In this document: one piece after another, positions 34,476-44,100 of the stretch
Numbering within the stretch: position 1 is the stretch's first letter
Layout of the letters: each line of letters opens with the position of its first letter
Source of the DNA: Camellia lanceoleosa
Taxonomy: Eukaryota > Streptophyta > Magnoliopsida > Ericales > Theaceae
DNA length: 64,000 nucleotides
Assembly (NCBI GenBank): GCA_025200525.1
Contig: CM045770.1
Span: 118,769,429 to 118,833,428 of the forward strand
Direction of reading: 5' to 3'
Notes under the pieces: generated by a model
Database searches by the model: none
The model's input: only the letters and a program-made list of their open reading frames with translations
What the model was told of the DNA's origin: nothing
Translations under genes and position numbers: made by a program

Positions 34476-36059
34476 TCATTGATAAAATTTACGTAGATGT
34501 GTTGAATTCCACGGCCGGGGCAGGCTTCTCCCTGACATATCTGAGAGCCGATATGCACCTACGCCTGCAACGGAATCTATCTGATAGGGACCGTCCCAGT
34601 TCGGACCAAGTTTTCCATCGGACGGCCTCCGATCGGCTGGTAATACCTTCTTTAGGACCAATTCTCCTGGATTGTAGCGGCGCAACTGAACTCGCCGATT
34701 GTATGACTTTGCGAGCTGCTGCTGATAACGTGCCATGGATGCTAAGGCACGGTCTCTTCGTTCTTCAATAAGAACCAGGTCCAGGGCGAGCATCATGTCA
34801 TTTCGGCCCGTGTTAAAGGCTTGCGATCTCAAAGTTGGTAAGCCAATCTCTAGGGGTAAGATTGCTTGGGTCCCGAAGCATAATGCAAACGGCGTTTCTC
34901 CGGTAGATCGTCTCGGCGTTGTGCGGTGGGCCCACAGTACACTCGGCAACTCTTCAACCCATCTGCCTTTGGCATTTTCCAGCCTCTTTTTGATGCCGTC
35001 TAAGATGGATTTGTTTGAAGCTTCCGCTTGACCGTTACTTTGGGGGTAGGCTGGCGTAGAGAAGTAGGGTTCAATACCGTACTTGCTGCACAATTCTCGG
35101 TATACGCCACAATCGAACTGGGTACCATTATCCGAGATCAGTGCTCTTGGAATGCCGAATCGTGTAATGATGTTCCTCCACACAAAGCGCTTGATGTCGG
35201 AATCCCGTATATGGGTTAGAGCCTCCGCTTCGACCCACTTTGTGAAGTAGTCTGTTGCCACGATTAGAAATCGCTTATTCCCTGGGGCCCTCGGCAATGG
35301 TCCTACGATATCAATTCCCCACTGAGCAAACGGCCAGGGGCTTGTAATTGAATTCAAAGCTTTTACAGGCTGATGGGTTAGTGGGGAGAAATTTTGGCAT
35401 TGTTCGCATTTCTTGACATAATTTTCTGCATTGGCTCTCATCGTCGGCCAATAATATCCTTGCGTTATCGCCCGATGGGCCAGGGAGCGTCCCCCCGAAT
35501 GGGCACCACAACTGCCCTCATGTATCTCAGTGAGCAGCTCCTCTACCCTGTCCGGGTGCACGCATTCCAAGTATGGACCAGAGAGGGACTTTTTGTAAAG
35601 CCCTCCTTGTGGATCTAAGTAGTACCGCAGGGCCTTGTTTCGCAGTTTATGTGCTTCTTTCTTGTCTTCTGGGAGTTGCTCGGAAGAAAGGAATGCAGCA
35701 ATGGGATCCTTCCAACTTGGAGTGGATTCTATAATGTTGATGTGGGTTTCCTCCGGTGGGCCGATACTTGGTTCTGGGACGAAACCTACTTCTATGGTAC
35801 GCTTGAGCTCGGAGTTAATGGCGGAGGCTAAGCATGCCAGGGCATCCGCGTGTGTGTTTTGATCGCGTGTTATTTGGTTTAGTTCATGATGGTCGAATTT
35901 TGTTAGCAAGGTGTTAGCCGTTTTCATATAGGCTGCCATACGCTCGTCTCTTGCCGCGTACTCCCCCTTCAGCTGGTTGATTACCAATTTTGAGTCGCAA
36001 AATACCAACAGCCGCCGCACGAAAGTATGTGCGCTCATGATCCGGCTATCAGGCTTCAT
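34476..36059 (-). CDS. Tat element pol, 3' part: end of RNase H and integrase
   Basis: About 527 codons open to the natural stop. The RNase H tail (LLVFCDSKLVINQLKGEYAA) is followed by the integrase. The integrase zinc-binding H-H-C-C region runs from HEGSCGAHSGG to CEQCQ. Its catalytic core has Asp in WGIDIVGPLP, Asp in LISDNGTQFD and Glu in GQAEASNKSI. The C-terminal domain includes GPNWDGPYQI and ends STHLRKFYQ. Domains look intact here, in contrast to the upstream half. The reading frame is shifted relative to the upstream part at about 36059. Confidence 0.9.
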   Translation of the reverse strand: MKPDSRIMSAHTFVRRLLVFCDSKLVINQLKGEYAARDERMAAYMKTANTLLTKFDHHELNQITRDQNTHADALACLASAINSELKRTIEVGFVPEPSIGPPEETHINIIESTPSWKDPIAAFLSSEQLPEDKKEAHKLRNKALRYYLDPQGGLYKKSLSGPYLECVHPDRVEELLTEIHEGSCGAHSGGRSLAHRAITQGYYWPTMRANAENYVKKCEQCQNFSPLTHQPVKALNSITSPWPFAQWGIDIVGPLPRAPGNKRFLIVATDYFTKWVEAEALTHIRDSDIKRFVWRNIITRFGIPRALISDNGTQFDCGVYRELCSKYGIEPYFSTPAYPQSNGQAEASNKSILDGIKKRLENAKGRWVEELPSVLWAHRTTPRRSTGETPFALCFGTQAILPLEIGLPTLRSQAFNTGRNDMMLALDLVLIEERRDRALASMARYQQQLAKSYNRRVQLRRYNPGELVLKKVLPADRRPSDGKLGPNWDGPYQIDSVAGVGAYRLSDMSGRSLPRPWNSTHLRKFYQ

Positions 36060-38473
36060 ATTAAACCGTTATTTGATGCTTCGAAGCCGAGCTTGACGGC
36101 CTGCTCAATTACTGCGCCGTCTGGAGACATGAGTACGACGCCGGCGCCGCTGCCCCGTTGGTTAGACGCTCCATCACAATATAACTGCCAAATGTCCCCA
36201 ACATAAATTCTCCAATCTGGGTTTGACCGAACTTCGGCTGCCTTTGGCAGGACGTCATCAGGCTTGAGGCCGGCAAGCCCTCCTGTGAATTCGACGACAA
36301 AGTCGGCAAGCACCTGCCCCTTGATTGCAGTTTTGGATAAAAACTGAATGTCGTATTGGCCGAGTTCAAGAGCCCACTTCGAAACACACCCTGATGCTTC
36401 TGCGTTCCTTAGTACTGATCGAAGGGGATAGTCTGTTAGGACCCTAATGCTGTGTCCTTGGAAGTAATGCATCAGTTTTCTTGCTGCCATGACCAAAGCT
36501 AGGACGAGTTTTTCAAGCGGTAGATAATGTGTTTCGGCATCCACCATTGCCTTGCTCACATAATACACTGGTTGTTGCTGCCCTTCCTCCTCTTTTAGTA
36601 ATACGGCACTGACGGCCTTGTCGGAGACTGCCAGATATAGGATGAGGGGGTCACCGGCGGCGGGTGTTGTTAGAAGAGGTACTGTCTGGAGATATGTCTT
36701 GAGCCTGTTAAAAGCTGCTTCGCATTCGGCGGACCATTCGAAAGCTCTGCCCTGGCGTAATGTCTGAAAGAATTATCTGCAGCGGTCTGTAGATCGACTA
36801 ATGAACCTGTTGAGTGCAGCAGCCATTCCCATCAACTTTTGGACTTCTTTGACCGAACGGGGGGAATTCAGTTCCAAAATTGCTGTGACTTGCCTCGGGT
36901 TGGCTTCGATTCCACGGTGGTTGACGATATAACCCAGGAATTTGCCGGAGCCGATCCCGAATACGCATTTAGAAGCGTTTAACTTCATTCAATATTTGCA
37001 TAGGGTGTCGAATGTCGTTTCCAGATCGGCTATATGATTTTGTTCTTCTTTGGATTTGACCACCATGTCGTCAATGTATACTTCCATAGTGTGTCCGAGC
37101 TGTTCTTTGAACATCGTGGTGACCAGTCTTTGGTAAGTTGCTCCTGCATTCTTTAGTCCAAAAGGCATAACCCTGTAGCAGTAGGTCCCTCTTGGAGTAA
37201 GGAATGCAGTTTTGTCCTGATCATCCGGATTCATGGCGATCTGATGGTAGCCTCTGTAGGCATCGAGGAAACTCATACGTTGGTGGTGCGCTGTCGCATC
37301 AACGAGTTGGTCAATTCTCGGTAAGGGGAAGCAATCTTTGGGGCAAGCTTTGTTCAGATCCGTGAAATCGACGCACACTCGCCAAGTTCCATTTTTCTTT
37401 TTCACCACCACTGTGTTGGAGAGCCACGTGGGATAGGTGACCTCCCTAATTGCCCCGGCGTCAAGCAATTTGTCAATTTCTTCTACAACGGCGGCAGTGT
37501 GTTCTGCGGAGGATCGCCGGCCTTTTTGGATGATCGGCTTGCGCCGGGGATCGACATTCAGACGGTGCTGGGAGACTGACGGGTCTATTCCCGGCATCTC
37601 GTATGGAGTCCACGCGAAGACGTCGAGATTGCCGAGTAAAAAAGTGATCAGCTGCTGTCGGTCGACCTAGCTCAGCGAGGCGCCGATCATAAAAAACTTC
37701 TCCGAGCTTCCATCAATGTCAACTCGGTCCAAAACTTCCGTGGCCTTTTCATCTAGTTGACGTCCGACGTCGTCCAGGATTTCTCGATTGGGCGTTTCGA
37801 TGGAGTTGACTTGCAGTTCTTTCGGCGGCTTATCGGCGAGAAGGTAACATGCTTGTGCTGACTGTCGAGAGCCACGGATCTGCTCAACGCCGTGTTCCGT
37901 CGGGAAACGTAACAGCTGGTGGTAAGTGCTTGGGACGGCCTGCAGGGTGTGCAACCATGATCGCCCCATGATGAGATTGTACGGCGATGGTAACCTGACG
38001 ACCAAAAACTCCACATCCACCGTTCTGGAGCCAGCTCGAACGGGTAGACTGATCTTTCCCAATGGGTACTCCGGGTTGGCGTTGAAGCCGAATAATGGAT
38101 AGGGAGCTGGAGTCAGATCCGAATCGTTGAACCCGAGTTTGATGAGGGTTTTATAGTACATAACTTCTGAAGTGCTTCCCTGGTCGATAAGGACGCGTTC
38201 GACGGTAAACCTGTTCACGCGTAGCGCAACAACCAGAGGATCTACGTGTGGGAGTGTTACGCCGCGCAAATCGGAGTCGTCGAAGGTAATGCTTGGCACT
38301 TCGCGAAGTCGGGGTCGCTTAGTTGGTGTGAGCTGACGCTGGGGGCTCGGAAGTGATTGAATTGCATGTACAGTCGGGGCTAGCGGTAGGCTGTATATCA
38401 TATGTACGGTGTCGCGCGGGACGCCTCTTGGGCGACGTGCGTCCTCTGTCACCTCCTCAAGGCAATCGGTCAA
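36056..38473 (-). pseudogene. Tat element pol, 5' part: protease, reverse transcriptase, RNase H, with three stops
   Basis: One minus-strand frame. Protease (38280-37700): VERVLIDQGSTSEVMYY carries the active-site D-x-G-S/T form (DQGST rather than DSGAS), then NLIMGRSWL. RT (37560-36800): WRVCVDFTDLNKACPKD, FLDAYRGYHQIAM, MPFGLKNAGATYQR and the YIDDMVVKS catalytic word. RNase H (from about 36650): YYVSKAMVDAE, ARKLMHYFQGH, LADFVVEFTGG and then IYVGDIWQLYCDGASNQRGS. Interruptions: TAG 37669-37667, TGA 36991-36989, TAA 36775-36773, each explainable by one C-to-T change, and a small deletion/frameshift at about 36059 within RNase H. Not translatable as a whole. Confidence 0.88.
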
Positions 38474-38838
38474 GGCGCGGCGACCGTTGGCGTTATCTTT
38501 ATTGGCCCGAGTCGTCGCAGACCTCTCGTTGGGAGTCGCTTAGGGACCTTGAGCCCTGCCCGTCCGGACTTTGCTTTTTCTAAGGCCAGATCGCGGCGAA
38601 GGCGTTCGTTCTCGGCGATGATGTTATCCAAATTCTGTTGGGTCTGTCTGGCTCGTTCTATGGTCGCTTGCATCATCGACTTTGTTGAAGTCGTTGGTGA
38701 GTTAGAGTTCAAGGAGCGTCGGTGCGCGACGGTTTCCTCTCGGAGCGCATTTACCGGAGTGGAGTCGTCTCTCGGTGCGATCTCGTCGGTGGCTACCGGA
38801 GGATCTGCAGTCACACCTTTCATGGATATATTTGAGTA
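38470..38838 (-). pseudogene. Tat element gag, N-terminal remnant
   Basis: About 120 codons after the primer site: MKGVTADPPVATDEIAPRDD, then a Gln/Arg/Glu-rich stretch with ENERLRRDLALEK, ending KITPTVAAP and TGA at 38472-38470. No gag core and no CCHC zinc knuckle occur before the protease frame, which overlaps here in another register. A deletion has therefore joined the gag start to the protease, with the junction between about 38560 and 38400. Confidence 0.7.
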
Positions 38839-38856
38839 TTCCCACAGACGGCGCCA
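38839..38856 (-). other. Primer binding site of the Tat element
   Basis: TGGCGCCGTCTGTGGGAA, two bases inside the 5' LTR. The TGGCGCCGT start complements a plant tRNA 3' end of the type ACGGCGCCA (tRNA-Asp or tRNA-Arg); I cannot decide which. Confidence 0.6.
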
Positions 38857-38858
38857 GT

Positions 38859-39251
38859 TGTGGGGAAGTGGATTGGAAATACTCTTCAGATCCTGGAAGA
38901 CGCCAATGATCCTCAACTAGTCACCTGAGAAGATACAAAGACTCCGATCGAGGATGCCGAAATTAGCTCTCTGGTGAACAAGTCAGTTCCTCTGTTCCAG
39001 AAAGCTTGTTGATTCAGTTCTCAAAGTCATGCCCCTCTCGTATCTAAAGCTCTTGTATTTATATACATTCTCTGTGCCTCGGGGCCAGAGTTTATTTTTT
39101 TTATTATTATTTTGTTTGTCCTGATATGCCTCCTCAAATCCATTCGGCCCTAAGAACGTATTCGGCGTCCCAATCGAGCGGAATGGAGCCGTTAAGTTCC
39201 TGGCTCTTCGGGTGCTCCAGACTTCGTTCTTCTACTTATTCGGCTCCCACA
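38859..39251 (-). repeat. 5' LTR of the Tat element (393 bp)
   Basis: Partner of 30630-31021, about 99% identical. At all four substitutions this copy has the A or T variant. Followed in element orientation by the primer site TGGCGCCGTCTGTGGGAA starting at 38856. Confidence 0.95.
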
Positions 39252-39336
39252 TTACCCATTTCAATCTCAGACTGGTAATGCACCTCCATGTATATCTATT
39301 TCAATCTCAGACTTGCATACATAATACAACCACAAA

Positions 39337-39381
<45 letters not shown>

Positions 39382-39902
39382 ATGTTGATCGGAAGTTGTA
39401 GAATCCCCTCAAACCCAGAAATAGAAAAAAAAAAAAAAAACAGAGCACAACTTCTTGTTGTCGATCGACAATGGAATGGGTAAGAAATGGATATACATGT
39501 TGTTGTCGATCAACTTTTTGAATTCTGAATTCGATCAACTTGATCAACAAATTCTGAATTTTGAATTTGAAATACAAATTGATCAACAAAAAAAAACAAA
39601 TTCAGATTTAGGTCGACAACAACAACAAAAAAAAAATCAGAAATAGAAATAGAAACAGAGCAATACAAAAAACAGAGCACAACAACAAAAGCGAATCTGT
39701 ATCCGACTGTATCGGCCCGTATCGGCCCATATCGGCCCATGTATCGGATTCAAGCTGCTACGTACCGGGACTCGGACGTTACGGACGCGAAATTCATTCT
39801 CACCTGTATACCGGTGAGTATCCGACTCGACACTACAATTTTCCGGTACGAACCGGCCAGTACGGCACGTACCGGCCGATATTTAGAACCTTGGTTGTAG
39901 TC

Positions 39903-41952
39903 TAACTATCCCCTTATTGTGTGGGTTTTGGGATTGAAAATTCCTACATATTACCACTACTAATACAAAAAAAATAATAATAAAAAATAAATAATTATAA
40001 GGGGAAATTACAAACAAACAAAAAAGGCAAACAAACAAACCAGCTTCAATGTTTAACCCTTAACCCTTGTAACAAAATAAGTCTCGAAGTTTTAATTTTG
40101 TTAATTTAAATCCTAATCTTTTAATTTATTTTCAATCTAAACATTTGTCTATTTTTGTTAAGTAAAGCAGCATAAAAAATAATATTTTAATGATCAAATT
40201 TAATGTAGGTGTACATAAAATGAGTTTCAATTGATAAAATAAAAAACTTTGTATTTATTTTATTTTTAGGGTCAAATCCTGAATTCTTTTAAAATTACCC
40301 TTAATTATAATAATAATAATAAAATTTATATCACGGCTAGTTAATTTCATGTTCAGAAATAATTAGACAAAGGAAAATCCTATACAAACTAACATTATCA
40401 ACTTTTCTAAAAATGACATTATCATGCAATAAAGAAATTTTAGAATTTGAAACAGAATACACTTTAATAATGTGATTTGTGCCATATTAGTAAGTAAGAA
40501 AATTTTACAATATTTTTAAAGAAAAATTAGTGAAACATCCCTCTCAAACTTTGTGCAGTAGGAGAGGTCCAAGATATTTTTTTTATTAGCTAAGATCCCT
40601 CAATATTTTTACAGAGAAAATTCTACTTGGAGAAATTTTTCCCGACTCAAAGAAATTTCGGCACCAACTCAGACAAATTTCAAAATTTCTCTAGTATAAT
40701 CATAGAGAAATTTCTCTGTAAAAATTGAAATTTCTCTGAATCAAGGCGAAATTTCTCTAAGTCGAACAAAATTTCTCTGAGTCGAATTTTTTTTATAGAA
40801 ATATTTAGGGATCTTAACTATTATGAAAATATAGTATATCATTTGTCTTATAAAATTTTAATATCAGAAATCTTAAAAAAATTCTCTTTTTTTAATTTGT
40901 ATAGTATTAAATCTACTCCCGCCTCTTACCAAGGTGGTGTCAATAGTAATGTTGTTTTGTTTCAAAATGTAGTGATAATTTCCTCCCACTTGTGCTTTTA
41001 TTTGCTTGCAGAGAGTATAGTTGGCTCTATAGAAAAACACCAACATGGACTAATTAGAGGGACCATCAAGAAGTAATGTTGGCTCTATAGAAAAACACTA
41101 ACATGGACTAACGGAGATGATTGGGAGCTCGAGGGGGTGCCCCCGAAACCCCCGAATTCCCACTTTAGGTAAAAAAAAAAAAAAAAAAAAAAAAGAAAAC
41201 AATTTTCCAAAAAAGGAAATTAGGGGGAAGAAAATTAGGGAGATTTTTCATTTTCCCATGGACTAATTAAGCGGACCGCCCCTCCCTTGAGGTTTTTAAC
41301 AAATATATAGATATTAGTGTAATTTTGGAATCAAAGGAGAGGTCGGTGTATTTATCGATTACCATGATTCAATTCTTAGAGTATTGTCAGATATTATTAA
41401 TCTAAAAATGGGCCATATATTTATACACAAAAAATTATAACTCACTTTGTTCTTATTTACTTATTTTTATTTTTTCCTTTCTAATGTTACCATTAAAAGT
41501 TATAGGAAATTTCATTAATTTCTAGAAACATTAAGGGTGTGTATCCTATACATCTTATTATAAATTGGCACAATTTTATTACAAAATTTTATAATATCAA
41601 TTACAAAATGCGTAACTTTATCACAAATTGACATAAAAAAATAAAAATAAAAAATACCGTAACCAATTTTTATTTCATGAATTATAAAATTTTAAATATT
41701 TTATTGTGTTAATTTATGATGGATGTTACAAATTTTTTTAATAAAAGTATGTCCATTTATAATAAAGTGCATTTTATTATATTAATTTGTGATTGATGTT
41801 ACAAAATATGTACCATAGAATTTCCCTACTTTCTATATGTATATATTACTTTTTAAAAAAGTTCTTTTATAATGAGCTGTTAATGTTGAATCATAAGCGT
41901 TCACATCATTGGCAGAAAAATCGAGAAATTATTCATTGCACATGGCATTGAC
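39903..41952. other. AT-rich intergenic DNA
   Basis: No gene supported. 39903-39960 continues the RLP upstream segment found also at 43255-43290. A foldback repeat (40587-40821) has arms AAGATCCCTCAATATTT and reverse complement of AAATATTTAGGGATCTTAA, with several AAATTTCTCTGA words inside. Near 40915-41000 is a single copy of CTCTTACCAAGGTGGTGTCA, related to the start of the large duplication at 47700 and 53380. A short direct repeat (GGCTCTATAGAAAAACAC) occurs at 41021 and 41081. Confidence 0.5.
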
Positions 41953-42072
41953 GCGATAGGATCCTCTAGAGTGTATTCTCTAGAGTGATCTCCTAAAGTA
42001 GTCCATCCAAGGGTTGAGATTAAGTCTCGTTTTGGTGAGCAAATTCAAAAAAAAAAAAAAAAATTTCAGATT

Positions 42073-42252
42073 TCAAAAGCGTTTTCGTCTTCTTCGTTGG
42101 GCTGCGATGTCGTAAGCCCTTGCGGCTTCGTCTTCTTCGTTGAAAGTTCCCAGCCAAACTCGCTGGTGCTTCTCATAAATCTGGGCGCCCCACCGGCCGT
42201 TGGGTTGATGGACGACGCCTTTGAACCTTGACGATGGAAGCTTCCGGGACTC
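42073..42252 (-). pseudogene. AP2 domain fragment of a RAV/TEMPRANILLO-type transcription factor (captured)
   Basis: On minus: [20 protein letters not shown], then [20 protein letters not shown] and [15 protein letters not shown]. This is most of the AP2 DNA-binding domain in the RAV/TEM version, where the family usually has [20 protein letters not shown]. It breaks off after AAQR into Arg-rich, unrelated sequence and a stop at the inner edge of the left TIR; no B3 domain is present. The frame is open through the AP2 part, but there is no convincing start. It might make a short AP2-only peptide from a read-through transcript, but a silent capture is more likely. Confidence 0.85.
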
Positions 42253-42446
42253 TGCTTTCTCCCTCTCTCCTCTCTTTCTCTCTTCTTTTTCTTCTTTTGC
42301 TCCCAAGTCTTACCCTTTTTCCACTTCACACACCTAATCTCACAGCAAGCCCATCTCTGTTCATCAATGGAGGAACCAGACTCATCCAACAAACCCCATC
42401 TTCTAATTACAGATCTAACATCTCCAATCCACCCAAATCCAAGTAA
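42228..42446 (+). other. Possible second captured exon in the Pack-MULE (unrecognised)
   Basis: Plus-strand frame from ATG 42234 beginning [20 protein letters not shown], a hydrophobic, signal-peptide-like start, then polar sequence. A consensus donor (CAA|GTAAGT, about 42443) lies near its end. I recognise no family. The overlap with the AP2 fragment at its 5' edge and the CT-rich composition make a chance frame quite possible. Confidence 0.25.
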
Positions 42447-42759
42447 GTCCTACTCACACTTTCTCTGCAAATCTCTCACTCTTTCTATGCAAATCTCTCT
42501 TTGTTGCATTGTTCTTCTTCCTGTTTTCCCTTCCAAAGCCCCTGAATTCATCAACCAAACCATTCTCACTAAGTTCTGGGAACTCCTTCACATTCTCTTC
42601 CAAAGCCCTTGAAATTTGATTTTTTTTTTTTTTTTTTTTTTTGAATTTACTCACCAAAACGACGTCGTTTTGGTGAGACTTAATCTCAACCCTTGGATGG
42701 ACTACTTTAGGAGATCACTCTAGAGAATACACTCTAGAGGATCCTAACGCGGCATTGAC

Positions 42760-43350
42760 GTGCCACAAAATGATCCAAGTGGTCTGAGTCTTTATAAAGG
42801 CACTAAAAGCACCATCATACTCTGGGCCCCACGTTTTTTTTTTTTTTTTTTTTAGGTTCTCCCAGGGTATCCCCGCCGATTGCGGAGACTAATCCCTTCG
42901 TTGGTTTGTAGGCACCTCGAAGGGTGGGACAGCTGGCCCAGGGATTTAAGGCTGCTCCATGCCCAAGGTGAAAAATCGAACCCCCGACACTTGGTTAAGG
43001 GAAGAGGAGTCCCTTCCACTCCACCACACTCCTTGGGTTAGGCCCCACGTATTCATTTGGCTAACATTTGCGGAAAAATTAAAGCAAATTCTCTCCTCAA
43101 TATGAATGAAATGGTTGGCCGGCCTTGATTAACTTGGGCCTCTAATAATTTTAATAAATTTAAAATCTAATATATAGTAAATAAATTATTATTTCTTCCT
43201 CAATTATCTAATAAAAGTGAATTATCATGTATTACTTGAAAAAATTTTCAATACGTTGTAGTCTAATTATTTCCTTACCGTGTGGGTTTTGAGATTGAGG
43301 AATTATTCATTGCCCATGGCATTGACGTGCTACAAGATGATCCAAGTATT
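42760..43350 (-). promoter_or_regulatory. Orphan duplicate of the RLP promoter and upstream DNA
   Basis: 42773-42830 and 43051-43290 match 28475-28700, then 30090-30167 and 39903-39950, once the insertions in each copy are removed. Shared words: AAGTGGTCTGAGTCTTTATA, CACTAAAAGCACCATCA, GATTAACTTGGGCCTC. The TATA box (42790-42799) is kept, but nothing resembling RLP exon 1 follows it leftwards. The word TGACGTGCYACAARATGATC occurs on both sides (about 42756 and 43322), suggesting a local duplication with loss of the gene body. Confidence 0.7.
42835..43040 (-). mobile_element. tRNA-derived SINE
   Basis: On minus, a 5' region with an A-box-like TGGTGGAGTGG and a B-box GGGTTCGATT about 45 bp later, a unique body, and a 3' A tail (plus-strand T tract 42834-42854). 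Flanked by GGCCCCACGT (42825-42834 and 43041-43050), a clear target duplication. The paralogous site at 28540 has no insert. Family not identified. Confidence 0.8.
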
Positions 43351-43414
43351 CATTTGTGTGAAACTCATGTAGAATTCACACAAATAAATAATTTAGATTG
43401 CTTTGGGGCAATAA

Positions 43415-43651
43415 CCCTGTTTGGTAGAGCTGTGGGAAACTGCTTATAGCTTATGCCCAAACAGCTTATACCTTATAACTTTCAGCTTAAGCTGATTTCC
43501 AGCTTATTCTTAAAGCATCTCCTGCCCTACTCAAAGAATAAGCTGATTTCTGACTTTCACAAAGCTATAAGCTATAAGCATAAGCTAAACCAAACATATC
43601 AAAACAGCTTAAATTAAGCTGAAAGCTAAAAATAAGCAGTAACAAACAGGG
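43415..43651. mobile_element. MITE with CCCTGTTTG ends
   Basis: 237 bp with inverted ends CCCTGTTTGGTA and CCCTGTTTGTTA (reverse complement) and AGCTTATAGCTTATGC-like internal words typical of hAT-type MITEs. Target duplication not clear. Confidence 0.6.
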
Positions 43652-43854
43652 CTAATGTTACATATATTTTTTTCTAAAAAATCATAGCAAACTATCTCTT
43701 TTATATAATTGAAGTTGTTTGACGTAATTGATTAAAGGATCATTCTCATCGTTAAGCTCATTTTTATATTTTAAGTAAATTATCAATAAGTTTTAATAGT
43801 TTGAATTAATTCTTATCAAGTCCTATTGAAAGTAAGTCCTAATAAAATTATCGC

Positions 43855-44100
43855 TAAAAATAATTTTTTGTGACGATTTTTTAGATCTCGCTAAAAATTG
43901 ACAATTAGTAATTTTTTTTGTCACGATTTTTATAAATTGCTCCTAAAATTTATAATTTGTGACTTTTTTTGTGACAAATTTTTCAAATTGTCGTTGAAAT
44001 TTGAAAATTAGTGACCTTTTTTTGTGATGATTTTTTTAAATTGTCGCTAAAACTTATAATTAGTGACATTTTTTGTGACAATTTTCAAACGGTGCTGAAA
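43855..44100. repeat. Degenerate tandem repeat of about 65 bp
   Basis: Repeated pattern of ATCGCTAAAA, TTTTTTGTGAC and CGATTTTT words, about four units. It resembles subterminal repeats of CACTA-like elements, but no element ends are seen. Confidence 0.5.

Larger units (their letters stand above)
30630..39251 (-). mobile_element. Tat-lineage Ty3/Gypsy LTR retrotransposon (8.6 kb), non-autonomous
   Basis: Two near-identical LTRs, TSD TTACC on both sides (30625-30629, 39252-39256), a primer site beside the right LTR, and a polypurine tract (TTGGGGGGCAAT on minus, about 31033-31022) beside the left LTR. The minus-strand order is gag remnant, protease, reverse transcriptase, RNase H, integrase. 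Two tandem arrays and an opposite-strand ORF then precede the 3' LTR, the layout of plant Tat-type elements. Gag is mostly deleted and pol has stops and a frameshift, so it cannot move by itself. Confidence 0.92.
30176..39894. mobile_element. hAT-like element, split by a Gypsy insertion
   Basis: Left end ATAGTTCTAAATCGCGGTAT and, reverse-complemented, right end CCAAGGTTCTAAATATCGG. Flanked by the 8-bp duplication TTGTAGTC (30168-30175, 39895-39902; a ninth base, G, also matches on the left side). The element's own DNA is 30176-30629 and 39257-39894, about 1.1 kb. It contains many CGGTAYCGG/GTACCGGC-like words, CT repeats (39343-39378) and inverted segments, but no transposase frame. Confidence 0.75.
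41953..42750. mobile_element. Pack-MULE-like element with captured RAV-type AP2 fragment
   Basis: 798 bp with 76-bp terminal inverted repeats differing at one position (starting GCGATAGGATCCTCTAGAG left; GCGTTAGGATCCTCTAGAG right, reverse-complemented). Flanked by the exact 9-bp duplication GGCATTGAC (41944-41952, 42751-42759), the hallmark of Mutator-like elements. The arms continue as GTTTTGGTGAG...AAATTC after a 14-bp gap; the right arm there forms a 28-bp perfect palindrome (42650-42677). Inside is a GC-richer fragment of a host transcription factor gene (42073-42252, minus) and no transposase. Confidence 0.9.

Noticed and set aside
34445..36387. Plus-strand and alternative minus frames of 60-110 codons
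   Set aside because: Shadows of the integrase and RNase H coding frames.
38402..38920. 172-codon plus-strand frame in the right part of the Tat element
   Set aside because: Antisense shadow of gag and protease coding sequence; runs into the LTR.
42960..43000. tRNA gene
   Set aside because: A B-box-like GGGTTCGATT is present, but no cloverleaf can be drawn and the segment ends in an A tail with target duplications, so it is a SINE.
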